Assembly (NCBI GenBank): GCA_964386435.1
Contig: CAYLSV010000001.1
Location: 62,001 to 126,000 of the forward strand
Origin: CAYLSV01 sp964386435
Lineage (GTDB): Bacteria > Planctomycetota > Phycisphaerae > Tepidisphaerales > Tepidisphaeraceae
Length of the DNA: 64,000 nucleotides
Direction: 5' to 3'
Within the stretch, counting starts at the first letter, position 1; each line of letters starts with the position of its first letter. Shown here in pieces: positions 23,904-31,948 of this stretch. The notes beneath the pieces are model-generated. The model was not told the origin of the DNA, searched no databases, and worked only from the letters and a program-made list of their open reading frames with translations. A program made the position numbers and the translations under genes.

Positions 23904-25727
23904 GTGACCCCGTTCAACTCGCCAAAGATTCTCGCCGCCGTCACATTCGCGATCACCGCTGTCGCCACCAACGCCGCCCTTGCCGACAGCGTGGCGCGGC
24001 AGTGGAACGAGCAGTTGCTTAACGCGATTCAACTCGACACGCCGCGGCCGACGGTGCATTCACGGAACTTGTTCCACACCAGCGGGGCGATGTACGACGC
24101 GTGGAGCGCGTACGACCCGGGTAGTGCCGGCTACCTGTTCAACGGCAGTGCCGTTGGCGATGGCGCGGCGCGGGATGAGTCGATCAGCTACGCGGTGTTC
24201 GACGTGCTCACCGCCCGCTTCGCCAATTCACCCGGCGCGGGCACCACGCTGCCGGCGCTGCGGCAGCAGATGACGAACCTCGGCTACAACCCGGACATGG
24301 CAACGACGCCTGCCGCGCAGCTCGGCCGGCAGATCGCCTCGACGTACCTTCGTTTCGGCCTGACCGACGGCTCGAATGAGGCCAACGGCTTCGCCGACAC
24401 CAGCGGGTACGTGCCGCAGAACAGCCCGCTGATCGTCTCCGCCGCCGGCACCATCCTGCAGGACCGCGACCGCTGGCAGCCACTGACAATCGACGGCCAG
24501 ACGCAAACATTCCTCACGCCGCACTGGGGCAACGTGCAGACGTTCGCCATCGAACGCACCGGCGTCGGCACGTTCTACGGCCAGGATCTGGTCGGCCCGC
24601 CGCCGGCCTCGGGCACTCAGCAGTTCAAGGCCGACGCGCTGGAGGTCATCCGCTACAGCAGTTGGCTCGACCCCGACGACGGCACGATTATCAACATCTC
24701 GCCCGCTGTCGTCGGCAACAGCACGCTCGGCACCAACGACGGCACCGGCCACGCCGTCAACCCGGCGACCGCGCGGCCGTATGCCGACAACCTCGTCAAA
24801 CGTGGCGATCACGGCCGCGTCCTCGCCGAGTTCTGGGCCGACGGCCCCAATAGCACCACGCCGCCGGGCCACTGGAACGAGATCGCCAACGAGGTCAGCG
24901 ATCACCCCAAACTCGCCAAACGTGTTGGCGGCACCGGCCCGGTTGTGAGCGACCTGGAATGGGATGTGAAGCTGTACTTTTCGCTCAACGGTGCCGTCCA
25001 TGACGCGGCGATCAGCGCGTGGGACAGCAAGCGGCAACTCGATTACGTCCGGCCGATCAGCATGATCCGCGACATGGCCACCCGTGGGCAATCCAGCGAC
25101 CCGAGCCTGCCAAGCTTCGACCCGCTGGGCCTGCCGCTGGAGGCGGGGCTGAGCGAGGTCGTCACCGCCGACACGATCGCCAGCGGTCGGCACGACGGCT
25201 TCGACGTCGGCGACATCGTCGTGCAATCATGGCAAGGCTTCGACGATCCCGACGGCGACGGCGTGGCCGGGGTCGGCTGGCTGGACGCCACCGAGTGGCT
25301 GCCATACCAGGCGGAAGACTTCGTGACGCCCGCCTTCAGCGGCTACGTCAGCGGACACAGCACGTTCAGCCGGGCCGCAGCCGAAGTGCTGGCAAGCATG
25401 ACCGGCGACGAATACTTCCCCGGCGGCGTGGGCGAGTTCCGCTACGAACAGGGCCGCGGCCTGAACTTCGAAGAGGGCCCCAGCGAGGACGTGCTCCTGC
25501 AGTGGGCCACGTACTACGACGCCGCCGACGAGGCGGGCCTGTCCCGGCTCTACGGCGGCATCCACGTGTTCGCCGACGACTTCGACGGCCGCATCATCGG
25601 CGACTTCGTCGGCCGCCAAGCGTGGGCCGACGCACAGCTCTACTTCACCAACACCATCCCCGAACCGGGGTCGCTAACGCTGCTTGCCGTTGCTGGCACC
25701 GCCCTGATCCGCCGGCGGGCCATCTGA
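23904..25727 (+). CDS. Vanadium-haloperoxidase-like (PAP2 superfamily) protein with PEP-CTERM signal
   Basis: A 607-residue secreted enzyme. GTG 23904 is chosen because GGAG lies five bases before it. The signal peptide ends near AALADS. All three vanadate/phosphate-binding motifs of the superfamily are intact: K-x6-RP in SKRQLDYVRPI (about 375), SGH in YVSGHSTFSRAAAEVL (about 480) and SR-x5-H-x3-D in SRLYGGIHVFAD (about 553). The long helical N-terminal half (NLFHTSGAMYDAWSAYDP) is typical of bacterial vanadium-dependent haloperoxidases rather than short phosphatases. It ends TIPEPGSLTLLAVAGTALIRRRAI, a PEP-CTERM signal, so the enzyme is sorted to the envelope. Halide oxidation versus phosphatase activity cannot be decided from sequence. 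Confidence 0.88.
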   Translation: MTPFNSPKILAAVTFAITAVATNAALADSVARQWNEQLLNAIQLDTPRPTVHSRNLFHTSGAMYDAWSAYDPGSAGYLFNGSAVGDGAARDESISYAVFDVLTARFANSPGAGTTLPALRQQMTNLGYNPDMATTPAAQLGRQIASTYLRFGLTDGSNEANGFADTSGYVPQNSPLIVSAAGTILQDRDRWQPLTIDGQTQTFLTPHWGNVQTFAIERTGVGTFYGQDLVGPPPASGTQQFKADALEVIRYSSWLDPDDGTIINISPAVVGNSTLGTNDGTGHAVNPATARPYADNLVKRGDHGRVLAEFWADGPNSTTPPGHWNEIANEVSDHPKLAKRVGGTGPVVSDLEWDVKLYFSLNGAVHDAAISAWDSKRQLDYVRPISMIRDMATRGQSSDPSLPSFDPLGLPLEAGLSEVVTADTIASGRHDGFDVGDIVVQSWQGFDDPDGDGVAGVGWLDATEWLPYQAEDFVTPAFSGYVSGHSTFSRAAAEVLASMTGDEYFPGGVGEFRYEQGRGLNFEEGPSEDVLLQWATYYDAADEAGLSRLYGGIHVFADDFDGRIIGDFVGRQAWADAQLYFTNTIPEPGSLTLLAVAGTALIRRRAI

Positions 25728-25738
25728 GGACCATCACG

Positions 25739-26701
25739 ATGAAATACACCACCACTTACATGCTCACGCTCCTGGTCGCGGCGCAAGCCTCGGCCCAATT
25801 CGACTACACCCCGCTCGATGCCGACGGCCGGGCGATCCGCTACCTGCTCGACGCAAACGACGCCGGCGAGCTCATTGGCAGCGTCCCGAGCGACCCCGCC
25901 GGCTCGCTCGACGGGTTCAAGCTCGACCCCGCCGGCACGGCCACTTTTTGGAGCACGCCCGACCAACTCACGTTCCCGACGGCGATCAATAACCTCGGCG
26001 AGATCGTCGGCGTGACCATCCCGACCGCCGGCGGCTTGCCGCAGGGTTTCACGCGTGACGCCGCCGGCAACGAGTCGTCGTTCAACTTTCCCGGTGCGCT
26101 CGGGACCGTCCCGTTCGGCGTGCGGGACGACGGGCTCTACACCGGCTTCTACATCACGCCCGACGGACGCCGCGGATTCGTTGAGCAGCCCTCGACCGGC
26201 CTGTCCCGGACCGTCAGCTTCCCCGGTGCGGTCGAGACCCAGCTCTACGCCGGCAATGCCGCCGGGCTCGTCGGCGGTGCCTGGTATGACGATGACGGTG
26301 GCGCAACCCCGCTGTTCTACGACATCGGCACCAACACCTTCACCGTCCTCCCCAGCCCCGACGACGGCAACTTCGTCGTCACCAGCGTGAATGACGACGG
26401 CGACGCCATCGTCTTCGGACTGCGCGATGTCACCGAGGGCTACGCCGACCTGCGCAGCTTCTTCCGCGACGGTGACAACGGCAAAATGACCGAACTGTTC
26501 TTCCCCGGGGCCATCGAGACCTACGGGTATGACATTGACAACGGCGGCGTGATCCGCGGCTACTACCAGAACGCCGACGGCAGCTTTGGCGGCTTCTCCG
26601 CGGTCGTCCCGGAGCCGATGTCGCTCGGCCTGCTGGGCCTCGCAGCCTTGCCGCTGATCCGTCGTCGCCCACTCAACCACCCGATCGGACACCGCTCATG
26701 A
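25739..26701 (+). CDS. PEP-CTERM protein, HAF-like repeats
   Basis: A 320-residue secreted protein beginning 11 bases after the haloperoxidase-like gene. The signal peptide is KYTTTYMLTLLVAAQASAQ. Repeats of a type related to HAF units follow (FTRDAAGNESSFNFPGA, GTVPFGVRDDGLYTGFYI, SFFRDGDNGKMTELFFPGA, ETYGYDIDNGGVIRGYY). PEP-CTERM signal VVPEPMSLGLLGLAALPLIRRR is followed by nine extra residues (PLNHPIGHRS). These exist because the stop overlaps the ATG of the COG0523 gene (ATGA at 26698-26701), which couples this secreted protein to a cytoplasmic metallochaperone. Confidence 0.86.
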   Translation: MKYTTTYMLTLLVAAQASAQFDYTPLDADGRAIRYLLDANDAGELIGSVPSDPAGSLDGFKLDPAGTATFWSTPDQLTFPTAINNLGEIVGVTIPTAGGLPQGFTRDAAGNESSFNFPGALGTVPFGVRDDGLYTGFYITPDGRRGFVEQPSTGLSRTVSFPGAVETQLYAGNAAGLVGGAWYDDDGGATPLFYDIGTNTFTVLPSPDDGNFVVTSVNDDGDAIVFGLRDVTEGYADLRSFFRDGDNGKMTELFFPGAIETYGYDIDNGGVIRGYYQNADGSFGGFSAVVPEPMSLGLLGLAALPLIRRRPLNHPIGHRS

Positions 26702-27918
26702 CTGCACGCACTCAACTCCCCACCACCGTCCTCTCCGGCTTCCTCGGCGCGGGCAAGACCACGCTGCTTAACCACCTGCTCGCCAATCGGGACGGGCTGC
26801 GCGTCGCTGTGATCGTCAACGACATGAGCGAGGTCAACATCGATGCCCGCGTGGTTCGTGACGGGGCTGCGGCGCTGTCGCGGACCGAGGAGACGCTCGT
26901 CGAGATGACCAACGGCTGCATCTGCTGCACACTGCGGGAGGATCTCATCCTTGAGGTCGCTCGGTTGGCGCGGGAGGGGCGGTTTGATTACCTGCTCGTC
27001 GAGTCGACCGGCATCAGTGAACCGATGCCCGTCGCCGCGGCGTTCAGCTTCCGCGACGAGGACGGCCACTGCCTCGGCGACGTCGCCCGGCTCGACACGA
27101 TGGTCACGGTCGTCGACGCCCTGAACTTCACCCGCGACTTCGACTCGCACGATGAGCTACCCGACCGACAAGCCCTCGCGGCCGATGCCGAGGATGAGCG
27201 GACAATCGTGGATTTGCTCACCGATCAGGTCGAGTTCGCCAACGTAATTGTGCTGAACAAGACCGACCTCGTCGACGAACATGCGCGCGGCCGGCTGCGG
27301 GGTTTGCTGACGAAGCTCAATCCATCGGCCAAGATCGTTGAGGCGACGCGTGGCCGCGTGGAGCCGAAGGCAGTGCTCAACACTGGGCTCTACGACGAGG
27401 GCACGGCGTCGCTGATGCCGGGCTGGATCCAGGAGCTCAACGGCATCACCCACACGCCCGAAACCGAGGAGTACGGCATCAGCAGCTTCGTGTATCGCCG
27501 GCGGCGGCCGTTCCATCCGAAGCGGCTGGGCGAGTTGCTCGACGTCGGGTTGCCGGGCATCGCGCGGAGCAAGGGCTACCTGTGGGTCGCCTCGCGGCCA
27601 TCGGCGTGCGGCGTGTGGAGCCAGGCGGGCAACTCGCTGGTCATCGAGCAGGCCGGCCGGTGGTTCGCCGCCACGCCGCGCGAGCAGTGGCCCGAGGACG
27701 AAGAGACGCGGGCGTGGATCGAGGACCGCTGGGACGAGCAGGTCGGCGACTGCCGGCAGGAGATTGTCATCATCGGCGTCAACCTCGACCGCCCCGCCAC
27801 CGAAGCGCGGCTCGACGTGGCGTTGTTGACCGACGAGGAGATGGCCGCCGGGCCGGGCGTTTGGAAGACCTACCCAGATCTGCTGCCGAGCTGGGGCGAG
27901 ATGGAGGCGGCGGCGTGA
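26698..27918 (+). CDS. COG0523 (CobW/ZNG1-like) metallochaperone GTPase
   Basis: A 406-residue cytoplasmic GTPase. G1 loop LSGFLGAGKTTLLNHLL, Glu in EVNID, the family metal motif CxCC as NGCICCTLREDL, LLVESTGISEP, and NKTDLV for guanine recognition are all present. The C-terminal CobW_C domain includes YRRRRPFHPKRLGELL. The length and C-terminal motifs fit the zinc-linked YciC/ZigA-like subgroup better than CobW of cobalamin synthesis, and no cobalamin genes are near. Predicted role: GTP-driven delivery of zinc to client proteins, often induced by zinc shortage. It overlaps the PEP-CTERM gene upstream and the unknown secreted protein downstream, suggesting one operon. Confidence 0.92.
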   Translation: MTARTQLPTTVLSGFLGAGKTTLLNHLLANRDGLRVAVIVNDMSEVNIDARVVRDGAAALSRTEETLVEMTNGCICCTLREDLILEVARLAREGRFDYLLVESTGISEPMPVAAAFSFRDEDGHCLGDVARLDTMVTVVDALNFTRDFDSHDELPDRQALAADAEDERTIVDLLTDQVEFANVIVLNKTDLVDEHARGRLRGLLTKLNPSAKIVEATRGRVEPKAVLNTGLYDEGTASLMPGWIQELNGITHTPETEEYGISSFVYRRRRPFHPKRLGELLDVGLPGIARSKGYLWVASRPSACGVWSQAGNSLVIEQAGRWFAATPREQWPEDEETRAWIEDRWDEQVGDCRQEIVIIGVNLDRPATEARLDVALLTDEEMAAGPGVWKTYPDLLPSWGEMEAAA

Positions 27919-28688
27919 GACGGACCGCGACAACCACCGCGCTGCTGTGCGCCTTGGCCACATGGCCACTCATTGGCCCAACCGGTTGCGCCGCGACGCC
28001 GGTCCGCCCAATGTCAACGACGCAGGCCGCGTTGGAGGCCGAGCTGGTGCAAACCGCGCTCGACCGCGAGGCGCTCTACACCATCGCCGGCGGCCTCAAG
28101 CCGCTGAGCACCGGGTTCTGGCAGGGGCAGATCGATTTGGAAGCGCCGAGCGTCGGCGAGTTGATGCGCATTCGCCGCGCCCTTGAACCGCTAAACACGG
28201 GCGACCTCTACGCCGACGTGCAAGCCTTCGCCACGACCCACGACGGCAAGCGTCACCTTCACGCCTATGTCGCCCACCGCCCCGCCGTCGCCGCGATGAT
28301 CGAGCGGACCCAGCCGTTTTGGGCACCCCACGGCATCGCCCCCGACACCCATCCGGCCGAGCTGCTGGCGATCGTCGATCGCATGCCGAGTCTGGATCGG
28401 TTCCGCGCCTACGGCCTGCTGTTCGGCTACCCCGCCGTCGCAATCGACTTCTTCGTCGAAGCCGCCGGCGAGCAGGAGCGAACGGGCGAGTTCGTCAAGC
28501 GGCAGTTCATGCAGATCCCGACCTTCGACTCGCCCACCGGCCAGTTCGTTTACGCCGTCGCCGAGGATCACGAGCTCACACCGGCCGATGATCGGCTCCG
28601 CGAGGCCGCCGCGAGAATCCTTGAGCATTACCGCGCGGTGCGCGACCCGTTGGACCCGATGTCGTCGCTCCAGGCGGTGACCCGATGA
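27915..28688 (+). CDS. Exported protein of unknown function
   Basis: A 257-residue protein from GTG 27915, overlapping the COG0523 stop (GTGA). The N-terminus RRTATTTALLCALATWPLIGPTGC is a signal peptide, possibly a lipoprotein signal with a weak lipobox (PTGC, Cys about 25). The body is Ala/Leu/Arg-rich and helical (LEAELVQTALDREALYTIAGGLKPLSTGFW, RLREAAARILEHYRAVRDPLDP). I do not recognise a family. It is coupled on both sides (GTGA upstream, ATGA downstream), so it belongs with the metal GTPase and the next unknown gene in one transcript. Confidence 0.65.
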   Translation: MRRTATTTALLCALATWPLIGPTGCAATPVRPMSTTQAALEAELVQTALDREALYTIAGGLKPLSTGFWQGQIDLEAPSVGELMRIRRALEPLNTGDLYADVQAFATTHDGKRHLHAYVAHRPAVAAMIERTQPFWAPHGIAPDTHPAELLAIVDRMPSLDRFRAYGLLFGYPAVAIDFFVEAAGEQERTGEFVKRQFMQIPTFDSPTGQFVYAVAEDHELTPADDRLREAAARILEHYRAVRDPLDPMSSLQAVTR

Positions 28689-29398
28689 GCCGGCAACGCG
28701 GGTCGAAGTTCAACAATCCGGCCGCGCACCTGCGGCGTGGCGATCCGGGCGAGCTGCTTTTTGCCCGCCGCCGCGACCGACAGCAGATCGCCGCCCGCCA
28801 CGCCAAACGGAGCCTGAAACCTTTGCTTCATCAGCAGTTCTGGTGCTGGGGTCAAGACGTCAGCCACCCCGAGGGCAACCTGCTGCTGCAGAACCGGTTC
28901 ACCCGCCACCGCCGCACCGAAGGCGAGCCGGGCGGCACCTGCTACGCCCTTGCCGGCGACTTCGCCCTCTGGCTCTGGGGCTTTGGTCTCGTCGCCCGCC
29001 AATCCGGCAGCCCCGCCGTCCTGCTCCGCCGCTACGAGATGCGACCGCTGATCGTGCGCGACACGAACCGCCTGACAGAGATGCACGATTTAGCCACCGT
29101 TCTCGCCGAAGCCGGTCCCCCGGCCGACGATGGAGAACGCGCGGCAATGGCCCAAACCCGCGCCGCCGCCTTCCGCTGGATTGCCGACTATGAGCGACGA
29201 ACCCTCCGCAGCACAGGCTCTTCGTGGCGAACCCGCGTCGTCGGCGACATGGAGCACGCCCTCATCCCCGCCGACTCAATGGCTGAAGCCTGGGACGAAG
29301 TGGCCGACAGTCTTCAACCCGAGCGAAGTGCAACAAGGTCGCCTCTGCTGCCGGTCCGAAGCGGGCCGGCATTGTTCGCGTTCGCTACCCCGCCGTGA
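28685..29398 (+). CDS. Hypothetical cytoplasmic protein
   Basis: A 237-residue protein whose ATG overlaps the previous stop (ATGA). No signal peptide. The first 40 residues are strongly basic (SRQRGSKFNNPAAHLRRGD, RRRDRQQIAARHAKR). QQFWCWGQDVSHPEGNLLL, GGTCYALAGDFALWLWGFGLVAR and LLRRYEMRPL could be a conserved core with aromatic residues. The last 60 residues are low in order. No family recognised. Position at the end of the COG0523 operon is the only functional hint. Confidence 0.6.
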   Translation: MSRQRGSKFNNPAAHLRRGDPGELLFARRRDRQQIAARHAKRSLKPLLHQQFWCWGQDVSHPEGNLLLQNRFTRHRRTEGEPGGTCYALAGDFALWLWGFGLVARQSGSPAVLLRRYEMRPLIVRDTNRLTEMHDLATVLAEAGPPADDGERAAMAQTRAAAFRWIADYERRTLRSTGSSWRTRVVGDMEHALIPADSMAEAWDEVADSLQPERSATRSPLLPVRSGPALFAFATPP

Positions 29399-29527
29399 CC
29401 GACGTGATCGACTGCGAAACAGGCGCGAAGGCAGCGGGTTGACGGTCCATCGTCACCCGTTGCTTGTCCGCGTCATCGGCAACTTTCGAGGTGGTCCGGT
29501 AGCCGCTGCCGTGGGTACGGTGCGGGC

Positions 29528-30595
29528 ATGCGGATCACGTTCATCGGCCTGACCATTACCAGCAGTTGGGGGAACGGGCACGCGACGACGTACCGGGCGC
29601 TCCTGCGCGAGTTGGTGGCGGCAGGGCATGAGGTGGTGTTCTTGGAGCACGACAAGCCTTGGTATGCGGAGCATCGGGATCTGCCGGAGCCGCCGTTCGG
29701 GCGGACGGTTCTTTACCCGGACGTGGAGGCATTGAAGCGGGAGCACGTCGGCGAGGTGCGGGAGGCGGATGCGGTGGTGGTGGGCAGTTATGTGCCGCAG
29801 GGGGTGGAGGTCGGAAAGTGGGCGCTGGCGACGGCAACGGGGCCGGTGGTTTTCTATGACATCGACACGCCGGTGACGCTGGCGAAGCTGGGACGGGCCG
29901 ACTATGAGTACCTGACGCCGACGCTCATCGGGCGTTATGCGGCGTATTTGTCGTTCAGCGCCGGGCCGACGCTGGAGCGGCTGGAGCGGGAGTTCGGCAG
30001 CCCGATGGCGCGGGCGCTTCACTGCAGCGTCGACCCGACGCTCTACCACCCCGAACCGGCCGATGACCCGATCGATTTGAACTACCTGGGCACCTACTCG
30101 CCCGACCGCCAGCCGCCGTTGCAGCGGTTGTTGATCGAGCCGGCCCGTCAATGGGGCAAGGGGCGGTTTGAGGTTGCCGGCCCGAACTACCCGGCCGACG
30201 TCGAGTGGCCGGCGAATGTCCGCCGCGTCGACCATTGCCCGCCTGCGGAGCATCGGACGTTCTACAACAGCGCCCGGTTCACGCTGAACGTCACGCGTGC
30301 CGACATGGTCGCCGCCGGCTGGAGCCCGAGCGTCCGCCTCTTCGAAGCCGCCGCGTGCGGCGTGCCGATGATCAGCGATCGCTGGGACGGGCTAGGCGAT
30401 TACTTCCCGCTGAACGAGCAAATCTTTGTCGCCGACACGACGGAGCAGGCGCTGGCAATCCTCCGCGACTTGCCCGAGCCCGACCGTCGATCCGCCGCCG
30501 AGGCCGCCCGCCAGACGGTGTTGCAACACCACACCGCCGAGGTGCGGGCGGCGGAGCTGATCACCTTCCTCCGCGAAGCCGGCGCGGCGGGCTGA
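29528..30595 (+). CDS. CgeB-like glycosyltransferase
   Basis: A 355-residue cytoplasmic protein. MRITFIGLTITSSWGNGHATTYRALLRELVAAGHEVVFLEHD is a GT-B N-terminal fold with the pattern of CgeB/DUF3880 proteins. The C-terminal donor domain contains NYLGTYSPDRQPPLQRLL, FTLNVTRADMVAAGWSPSVRLFEAAACGVPMISD (the E-x7-E-like nucleotide-sugar site with RLFEAAACG) and WDGLGDYFPLNEQIFVAD. Such proteins glycosylate spore or envelope polymers in other bacteria; the target here is unknown. It is separated from the COG0523 cluster by 129 bases in which I see no clear element. Confidence 0.85.
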   Translation: MRITFIGLTITSSWGNGHATTYRALLRELVAAGHEVVFLEHDKPWYAEHRDLPEPPFGRTVLYPDVEALKREHVGEVREADAVVVGSYVPQGVEVGKWALATATGPVVFYDIDTPVTLAKLGRADYEYLTPTLIGRYAAYLSFSAGPTLERLEREFGSPMARALHCSVDPTLYHPEPADDPIDLNYLGTYSPDRQPPLQRLLIEPARQWGKGRFEVAGPNYPADVEWPANVRRVDHCPPAEHRTFYNSARFTLNVTRADMVAAGWSPSVRLFEAAACGVPMISDRWDGLGDYFPLNEQIFVADTTEQALAILRDLPEPDRRSAAEAARQTVLQHHTAEVRAAELITFLREAGAAG

Positions 30596-30646
30596 GGCGG
30601 GATGCACCATGGCCTGTTCTCAAGGATGGTCGACAACATGTGCCCG

Positions 30647-31651
30647 TCACGAATCGTGGTCCGCCGGCCGCAGGTAGGCGTCGGCTCGAAGGGTGCGGGG
30701 GCCGGCGATGAGGTCGATTGGGCCCAGCGGGTGCAGGCTTGTGTTCCGCTCGGCGAAGCGGGCGAGCTTCGTCGCACCGCCGCCGAGGTCTTCGGGCTCG
30801 ACATCGGCCAGATCGTCGACCAGGTCGTCCGGGTCGGACATCGGGTGGACGATGAGCACGCGGCCGTCCTCGACCTGCGTTTCCGTCACCAGCCCGGCTT
30901 GTTGGGCGGCTTGCTCGAACGCCTCGTCCAGCACGCCGGCCGACTGGCCGCGGGCCATCGCTAGCACCATCGCCGCCCCGCCTTCGTCGGCGTCCTCGTT
31001 CATTGCCTTGAGGTTGGCGTCGAGCTCCTTGTCGCTCAAGCCACCAATCCACGCGCGCAGCAGGTTCTCGTCGCGGAACTCCTGCCGCACGCTTGCCTCG
31101 GCGTTGGCGACGGTGGCCGGCTGGTACGCCCCCGCCGGCCGGTCGGCGAGGTGTTGCTCAACGAGTTCGCTCGCCGACGCCTCCGGCATGCGCGTCTTCA
31201 CCACCCCCGCCGGTGGCTGCAGCCCCAGCTCCCGCAGGGTCGTGTGCCCGACCCACGTGCCGTCGGCGTGCCGGCTCACCACGTCCAGCACCATGTCCTG
31301 GATGTTGCTGCTCGACACTGAAGCCCAAAGCGACCGCCGCTCGTCCGCCAACAGCGCCAGGGCGATCGGCTGTCCGCCAACCTGATACACCCCCGCCCGC
31401 TCGAAGCCCAACGCCTCGAACGCCTCAATTTCCTCCAACGCCGCCGCCGACAACGCCTCGTCGTCCGTCGGCTGAAGATCGAGGTCGGTCGAGATAATCG
31501 CATCCTCGCGCAGCGCCTTGAGCCCCGCCAGCGCGTTGCCCAGGTTCCGCTGGAGGTTCCACAGAAACAGCCGCACGGCCAGGAAGCCGACGACGATCAG
31601 CACCAACCCGCCGATGACAATGCCGCCGGCGATTTTCAGCACGAGGTCCAT
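30647..31651 (-). CDS. Single-pass membrane protein of unknown function
   Basis: A 334-residue protein with one N-terminal membrane helix (about 7-30, AGGIVIGGLVLIVVGFLAVRLFLW). A soluble Asp/Glu/Ala-rich domain follows (ALEEIEAFEALGFERAGVYQVGGQPIALALL is a repeated theme in planctomycete proteins of this type). No catalytic motif is visible. Convergent with the glycosyltransferase gene; the strand and the unrelated neighbours give no functional context. Confidence 0.7.
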   Translation of the reverse strand: MDLVLKIAGGIVIGGLVLIVVGFLAVRLFLWNLQRNLGNALAGLKALREDAIISTDLDLQPTDDEALSAAALEEIEAFEALGFERAGVYQVGGQPIALALLADERRSLWASVSSSNIQDMVLDVVSRHADGTWVGHTTLRELGLQPPAGVVKTRMPEASASELVEQHLADRPAGAYQPATVANAEASVRQEFRDENLLRAWIGGLSDKELDANLKAMNEDADEGGAAMVLAMARGQSAGVLDEAFEQAAQQAGLVTETQVEDGRVLIVHPMSDPDDLVDDLADVEPEDLGGGATKLARFAERNTSLHPLGPIDLIAGPRTLRADAYLRPADHDS

Positions 31652-31807
31652 GCCACCAACCTACCGTATGGGCCGCCAATCGCGAAGTTCGTGGGCAAAC
31701 GCCTGAAGCGGCGGCGGTTGCTACGCGTGGCTTCACGTCTTCGCACCCGCCCAAGGATTTACAGCAAGTCTCGGTTTGCGTACTCACGCCGCAGTGCGTG
31801 CATCGCT

Positions 31808-31912
31808 ACAGCCCACACCGCCGTGGTGACGGCGGGGCTGCGCCCGAGGTGCCGCGGGGTTGGATGATGCACGTAGCCCCGCTGCCCACGCAGCGGTGGG
31901 GGCTTCAGCAAT
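31808..31912 (+). repeat. Solitary copy of the palindromic CACCGCCGTGG repeat
   Basis: The block CACCGCCGTGGTGACGGCGG at 31817 onward, followed by GTAGCCCCGCTGCCCACGCAGCGGTGGGGGCTTC near 31875-31905 matches the unit of the array at 33640-34175. It occupies most of the 297-base gap between the two minus-strand genes; nothing else is seen there. Confidence 0.7.
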
Positions 31913-31948
31913 ACGTGATGACCGAACGACCCGCACCGCCCCGGCACG

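Noticed and set aside
26698..27918. CobW of cobalamin biosynthesis
   Set aside because: No cobalamin genes nearby; the protein fits the wider COG0523 metal-GTPase group.
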